Source: Chloroflexota bacterium
Lineage (GTDB): Bacteria > Chloroflexota > Dehalococcoidia > GIF9 > UBA5629
Assembly: GCA_026389695.1 (NCBI GenBank)
Contig: JAPLHI010000112.1
Location: forward strand, 1-10,936
DNA length: 10,936 nt
Reading direction: 5' to 3'
The notes under the pieces are model-generated. The model was not told the DNA's origin. It saw only the letters and a list, made by a program, of their open reading frames with translations, and did no database searches. Below, one piece after another: positions 7,241-10,936 of this stretch (positions are counted from its first letter, which is position 1; the number at the start of each line of letters is the position of its first letter). The translations under genes and the position numbers were made by a program.

Positions 7241-9709
7241 ATGGAAATCAGCAGCGGTATACTCGATCTCGATAACCTGCTACAGGGTTTACTCCCCGGT
7301 GATAACATCGTGTGGCAGATCGATAGCCTGGCCGACTATGCCTTTTTCGCAGAAAGATTTGCCGCCAGGGCCATTGCGCAAAAACTGGAGACCATCTACT
7401 TCAGATTTGCTTCACACCCACCTATTTTGCCTGATCTTCCCGGCCTTAAAATCGTAAATATCGACCCCGCTCCCGGGTTCGACTTCTTCAGCGGTGAAGT
7501 ACACAACACTATCCAGAAATGCGACAGGAATGCCAGGTTGATCTTCGACAATCTGTCATCGCTGGTAACCACCTGGGCCACTGATGAACTGCTGGCAAAC
7601 TTCTTCATGGTCACCTGCCCCTATATATTCGAGCTCGGGCCGGTGGCCTATTTCGCCCTTGCCCGGGGCAAGCATCTACATACGGCCGTAGCGCGCATCC
7701 GCGATACTACACAGATACTGATTGATGTGTATCACCCGCTGAGCACTTCCGTCACTTCCGTGGCGCCGTGGGAGGTTGTTTATGACAGGCTACAGCAGTA
7801 CCGCACCCTGGAACGGGAGCCCGGAGCGTATACACCTGAAATAGCTTCGCTCAAGCACGAACTGATACGCATGATGATCGGCGATCATCCTTCTTTTAAT
7901 AAGCTGGCCGACGAATATTTTGCCATCGATGATCTGATCGGTATCAGGAACCGCCTCGTGGGCACGGGACGTATCGGCGGCAAAGCGGCAGGCATGCTCT
8001 TATCACGGAGAATCCTGCTCACAGGTAAAGACGGATTGGATTTCTCACAGGTACTGGAAACGCATGACTCTTTCTATATAGGCTCGGACGTCTTCTTCAC
8101 CTTTCTGGTTAAAAACGACCTTTTTCAGCTCCGCATGCAGCTCACGCGTGATTCACAGATTACGCATGAGGAATTCGAGGAGGTGGAGCGTCGCTTCCTC
8201 AAGGGGGAATTCCCGCCCGAGATCATGGAGCAATTCCGCGACATGCTGGATTACTTCGGCCAGGCGCCCATTATCGTCCGCTCCAGTAGCCTGCTTGAGG
8301 ACAGGTTCGGCAACGCTTTTGCCGGCAAATACCGCAGCGAGTTCTGCGCCAATCAGGGGAGTCCGGAAGAGCGCATGAACGCGTTCTTACACGCTGTCAA
8401 ACTGGTTTATGCCAGCGCCATCAATCCGGACGCGCTATCCTACAGGCACAAGCAAGGCCTGGGAGAGAACGATGAGCAGATGGCCATCCTGGTACAGCGC
8501 GTATCCGGTATGCCTTACAAAGAATATTTCTTCCCCCCGCTGGCGGGTGTGGCATTTTCCAGGAATCTGTACGCCTGGACCAGCAGGATAGATCCTAACA
8601 GGGGTATGATCCGGCTCGTTTTCGGCCTCGGCACTCATGCTGTCAACCGGGTGGGTGGGGATTACACCAGGATCGTTGCCGTGAGCCATCCGCAGCTAAG
8701 GCCTGAGGCGGGTAATAAAATAGTTAAATATTCACAGCACAATGTCGATGTGCTTAACCTTGCTTCTAATGAGTTTATGTCCGTGCCGGTCTCCGACCTG
8801 CTGGTTGACTGCAATTACCCTGACCTCAACTTAATCGCGTCGCTGTTAGACGATGGCTATCCGCGTGAAATGGTCGGAGCGTGCCCGCGCGGCAGGGGCA
8901 ATGACCTGGTGCTCACATTCAATAATTTCGTCAACAGGTCAAACTTTGTCAAAACAATGGATGCCATGCTGGTCAGGCTGGAGCAGGCTTACGCACAGCC
9001 GGTGGATACCGAGTTCACAGCGCGCATAGACACGGACGGCAAAGTAAAAATCAACCTTCTTCAATGCCGCTCGCTCAGACTGCCCGGAACGGCGGGGCAA
9101 GTTGACTTCCCCGAGCATATTCCCGACGACAGGATCCTCTTCACCTCCAGCCGTTTTATCAGCGGCGGCGCGCTGCACAATATCAGGTATATCCTTTATA
9201 TCGACCCGGAGAGATATGCCGGCATAGATTCGATCGATATCAAGAAATCACTGGGGCGCATGGTGGGCAAAATAAACCGCCACCCTGCTATCACGGATGG
9301 CAGGGTTATCATGATGGGCCCCGGCAGGTGGGGCAGCAGCAACATTAAACTGGGCGTCAATGTGGGCTACTCGGACATCGATAATACGTCCGTCCTCGTA
9401 GAAATGGCGCGCGAGGAGCGCGGCCATATACCGGAGGTCTCCTATGGCACACATTTCTTCCAGGACCTGGTGGAGTCGGGCATCATGTACCTGCCAGTCT
9501 ACCCCTCCGACCCCGAATCAAAGTTTAACGAGCGGTTTTTCAGCAGTTCGGTTAATATCCTGCCGGAACTGATTTCCGACCTGGCGGAATTCAGCGGGCT
9601 GATACATTTGATAGACACCTACCAGAGTTCAGCAGGATTATACGCCCACATACTGGCAGACCCCTCGGTTCACAGAGCTGTTTGTTTCCTGGATATCCGC
9701 TGCCAGTAG
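7241..9709 (+). CDS. PEP/pyruvate-binding ATP-grasp protein with degenerate KaiC-like N-domain
   Basis: The product has 822 residues. Residues 1-170 resemble a KaiC/RAD55-type RecA fold: ISSGILDLDNLLQGLLPGDN (3-22) matches the opening of KaiC domains and LIFDNLSSL (D103) the Walker B strand, but the Walker A loop is replaced by WQIDSLADY, so nucleotide binding there is unlikely. Residues about 230-615 are a PPDK_N-type ATP-grasp domain: RIGGKAAGML (K248), IIVRSSSLLED (R347, E353), NAFAGKY (358-364), and the closing LLQCR (606-610), equal to the LQxRP end of PPDK_N. The last 200 residues form another domain with GPGRWGSSN (693-701), DIDNTSVLVEMA and SYGTHFFQDL. The phosphohistidine swivelling domain and PEP-binding barrel of true PEP synthase and PPDK are absent, so this is not a complete dikinase. 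No clear Shine-Dalgarno. The reaction is unknown; phosphoryl transfer to an unidentified acceptor is a guess. Confidence 0.85.
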   Translation: MEISSGILDLDNLLQGLLPGDNIVWQIDSLADYAFFAERFAARAIAQKLETIYFRFASHPPILPDLPGLKIVNIDPAPGFDFFSGEVHNTIQKCDRNARLIFDNLSSLVTTWATDELLANFFMVTCPYIFELGPVAYFALARGKHLHTAVARIRDTTQILIDVYHPLSTSVTSVAPWEVVYDRLQQYRTLEREPGAYTPEIASLKHELIRMMIGDHPSFNKLADEYFAIDDLIGIRNRLVGTGRIGGKAAGMLLSRRILLTGKDGLDFSQVLETHDSFYIGSDVFFTFLVKNDLFQLRMQLTRDSQITHEEFEEVERRFLKGEFPPEIMEQFRDMLDYFGQAPIIVRSSSLLEDRFGNAFAGKYRSEFCANQGSPEERMNAFLHAVKLVYASAINPDALSYRHKQGLGENDEQMAILVQRVSGMPYKEYFFPPLAGVAFSRNLYAWTSRIDPNRGMIRLVFGLGTHAVNRVGGDYTRIVAVSHPQLRPEAGNKIVKYSQHNVDVLNLASNEFMSVPVSDLLVDCNYPDLNLIASLLDDGYPREMVGACPRGRGNDLVLTFNNFVNRSNFVKTMDAMLVRLEQAYAQPVDTEFTARIDTDGKVKINLLQCRSLRLPGTAGQVDFPEHIPDDRILFTSSRFISGGALHNIRYILYIDPERYAGIDSIDIKKSLGRMVGKINRHPAITDGRVIMMGPGRWGSSNIKLGVNVGYSDIDNTSVLVEMAREERGHIPEVSYGTHFFQDLVESGIMYLPVYPSDPESKFNERFFSSSVNILPELISDLAEFSGLIHLIDTYQSSAGLYAHILADPSVHRAVCFLDIRCQ

Positions 9710-9742
9710 ACTACGGTTTCACTCTCGCTGTAAATAGATATA

Positions 9743-9771
9743 TTGTCGCTGCGCAGAGCCTGCGTTATACT
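9743..9771 (+). promoter_or_regulatory. Candidate promoter immediately upstream of larB
   Basis: TTGTCG (9743-9748), an exact 17-base spacer and TATACT (9766-9771) match sigma-70 hexamers at four and five of six bases. Transcription would begin around 9778-9781, at or within a few bases of ATG 9781, giving a leaderless or nearly leaderless larB message. That agrees with the lack of a Shine-Dalgarno there. Confidence 0.4.
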
Positions 9772-9780
9772 TATCTCAAC

Positions 9781-10554
9781 ATGAAAGCTTCCAGAAAACC
9801 GCAGCAGGCTTCCGAACGCTGGCTGACCGACCTGCTGAAAAAGGTGCAGAACGGCGACTTGCCGCTAGACATGGCGGTCAAAGAACTGAGCACACTGCCC
9901 TATGAGGAAATGCTGCACGCCAAGATCGACCATCACCGCAGTCTGCGCACTGGCTTCCCTGAGGTTATCTACGGCCCGGGCAAAACCAGGAGCCAGCTCC
10001 TGGCCATCATTGAGCGCATGATCCTTAAATCCGAGAGAATTCTGGTGACCAGGGTGGACGAAAAGACGTTCCAATCAGTCCGTGCCAGGATACAGGATGC
10101 TGAATATAATGCATCTGCGCAAGCTATCGTTATAAATCGATCCAAAACTAAAAAATACATACCGGGCATCACTGTAGTCACGGGCGGCACGGCCGATATC
10201 CCGGTTGCCGAAGAGGCCGCCCTGACGGCTGAATTGATGGGCAATAAAATTGAGAGGATATTTGACGTGGGAGTGGCCGGCATACACCGCTTGTTCGACC
10301 ACCTGCATATCATACGCTCATCCAGGGTGGTAGTGGCGGTGGCGGGCATGGATGGCGTGCTTCCGGCGGTGCTGGGCGGCCTGGTCACCTGCCCTGTGAT
10401 CGCGGTGCCAACCAGCGTCGGCTACGGCGCAAGTTTTAAAGGCGTGGCGCCGCTACTTACCATGCTTAATAGCTGCGCGCCCGGCGTGGCCGTGGTCAAT
10501 ATAGACGGAGGATTCAACGCCGGCTACCTGGCCGGGTTGATAAATAAAATATGA
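9781..10554 (+). CDS. larB: LarB, nickel-pincer cofactor biosynthesis (pyridinium carboxylase/hydrolase)
   Basis: The product has 257 residues, the usual LarB length. In the known pathway LarB uses nicotinic acid adenine dinucleotide and CO2 to make pyridinium-3,5-biscarboxylic acid mononucleotide, the first step of nickel-pincer nucleotide synthesis. An N-terminal helical part leads to DHHRSLRTGFPEVIYGPGKT (50-69), a LarB signature. The C-terminal half is PurE/AIR-carboxylase-like: VTGGTADIPVAEEA, AVAGMDGVLPAVLGGLV, PTSVGYGASFKG and MLNSCAPGVAVVNIDGGF. C232 in that last motif matches the Cys that, in Lactiplantibacillus LarB, attaches to the pyridinium ring. ATG 9781 is chosen because the 33 upstream codons have no family resemblance and overlap the previous gene. 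The larE start overlaps its stop (ATGA), suggesting translational coupling. Confidence 0.93.
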   Translation: MKASRKPQQASERWLTDLLKKVQNGDLPLDMAVKELSTLPYEEMLHAKIDHHRSLRTGFPEVIYGPGKTRSQLLAIIERMILKSERILVTRVDEKTFQSVRARIQDAEYNASAQAIVINRSKTKKYIPGITVVTGGTADIPVAEEAALTAELMGNKIERIFDVGVAGIHRLFDHLHIIRSSRVVVAVAGMDGVLPAVLGGLVTCPVIAVPTSVGYGASFKGVAPLLTMLNSCAPGVAVVNIDGGFNAGYLAGLINKI

Positions 10555-10936
10555 CGGATACGCTCAATATCAACAGCAACACGGCGGACAAGCTCGAACG
10601 TTTGAAAGCACTGCTGAAAGATATGGGATCGGTGCTGGTGGCCTATTCCGGCGGCGTGGACAGCACGCTGCTGGCAACTCTGGCCAGCGTTGAGCTCGGT
10701 GACAACGCGCTGATAGTGCTGGTGAAGTCGCCGATCGTCTCGCCGGTGGACCTCGAAGAAGCGGGCAAGCTGGCCGCGAAACAGAAATTTAACTACCTCG
10801 AGATAGACTTCAACCCCATGGAGAACCCCGATTTCATCGGGAATACACGGGAGCGCTGTTACTACTGCAAGCACAGGCTGATGAGCTGGCTCAACAGCAT
10901 TGCTGCTTCTAAAGGGATTAAATATGTAGTCGAGGG
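10551..10936 (+). CDS. larE: LarE, sulfur insertase for nickel-pincer cofactor, 5' part only
   Basis: 128 codons are present before the window ends, of about 270 in the family. LarE is a PP-loop ATPase that activates the carboxylates of the LarB product by adenylation and inserts sulfur. The PP-loop AYSGGVDSTLL (residues 31-41) is intact and preceded by LKALLKDMGSVLVAYS, as usual. NTRERCYYCKHRL (98-110) holds a CxxC pair (C103, C106), present in LarE proteins thought to bind a [4Fe-4S] cluster; the further cysteine, equal to Cys176 of the Lactiplantibacillus enzyme, would lie outside the window. ATG 10551 overlaps the larB stop in ATGA, so the two are probably translationally coupled. LarC could follow downstream but is not visible. 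Family assignment is strong, while the mechanism type is inferred. Confidence 0.93.
   Translation, partial: MTDTLNINSNTADKLERLKALLKDMGSVLVAYSGGVDSTLLATLASVELGDNALIVLVKSPIVSPVDLEEAGKLAAKQKFNYLEIDFNPMENPDFIGNTRERCYYCKHRLMSWLNSIAASKGIKYVVE

Noticed and set aside
7241..9709. Calling the 822-residue protein PEP synthase (ppsA) or PPDK
   Set aside because: No phosphohistidine motif or PEP-binding barrel is visible, so only the ATP-grasp part is shared with those enzymes.
9682..9780. Upstream start for larB giving 290 residues
   Set aside because: The added 33 residues overlap the ATP-grasp gene and the proposed promoter, and do not resemble LarB N-termini.
1..10936. tRNA, rRNA, CRISPR arrays, insertion sequences, attachment sites
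   Set aside because: No cloverleaf, spaced direct repeats, transposase motifs or terminal inverted repeats were noticed by eye; dedicated searches were not possible.

Overview
The window looks like an ordinary chromosomal segment of an anaerobic or facultative bacterium, with about ten complete or near-complete genes on both strands and no tRNA, rRNA, CRISPR array or insertion sequence. Codon use mixes GC- and AT-ending codons, with frequent AGG/AGA arginine. Together with the protein types (a secreted Asp-box protein, a HerA-like ATPase, a PEP/pyruvate-binding-domain protein and Lar maturation genes), this suggests Chloroflexota, possibly Dehalococcoidia. That taxonomic guess is an inference of low certainty.

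Left part (1-4546). A minus-strand gene for a secreted Asp-box (BNR-like) beta-propeller protein runs off the left edge. It is divergent from a plus-strand PaaI-type hotdog thioesterase, with an AT-rich shared promoter region between them. Next on the plus strand come a 98-residue protein that I do not recognise and, 25 bases later, an 817-residue HerA/VirB4-like P-loop ATPase with a long coiled-coil C-terminal region.

Middle part (4595-6427). Three minus-strand genes are read in the order metallo-beta-lactamase-fold hydrolase, short rhomboid-protease remnant, small four-helix membrane protein. The rhomboid reading frame keeps the catalytic Ser and His motifs but lacks the first transmembrane segments, so it is probably decayed or a minimal product.

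Right part (6613-10936). A plus-strand series begins with a lipoprotein of unknown function. It is followed by an 822-residue protein that joins a KaiC/RecA-like domain without a Walker A loop to a PEP/pyruvate-binding ATP-grasp domain, ending in a separate conserved-looking domain. Then come larB and, overlapping it by four bases, the 5' part of larE. LarB and LarE act in successive steps of nickel-pincer nucleotide cofactor synthesis, so the host probably has a LarA-type racemase or epimerase. LarC is not in the window and could lie downstream.

The most unusual items are the KaiC-like/ATP-grasp fusion, the unknown small protein paired with the HerA-like ATPase, the truncated rhomboid, and the CxxC motif in LarE. 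I see no clearly novel multi-gene system. All assignments rest on motif recognition from the sequence alone.
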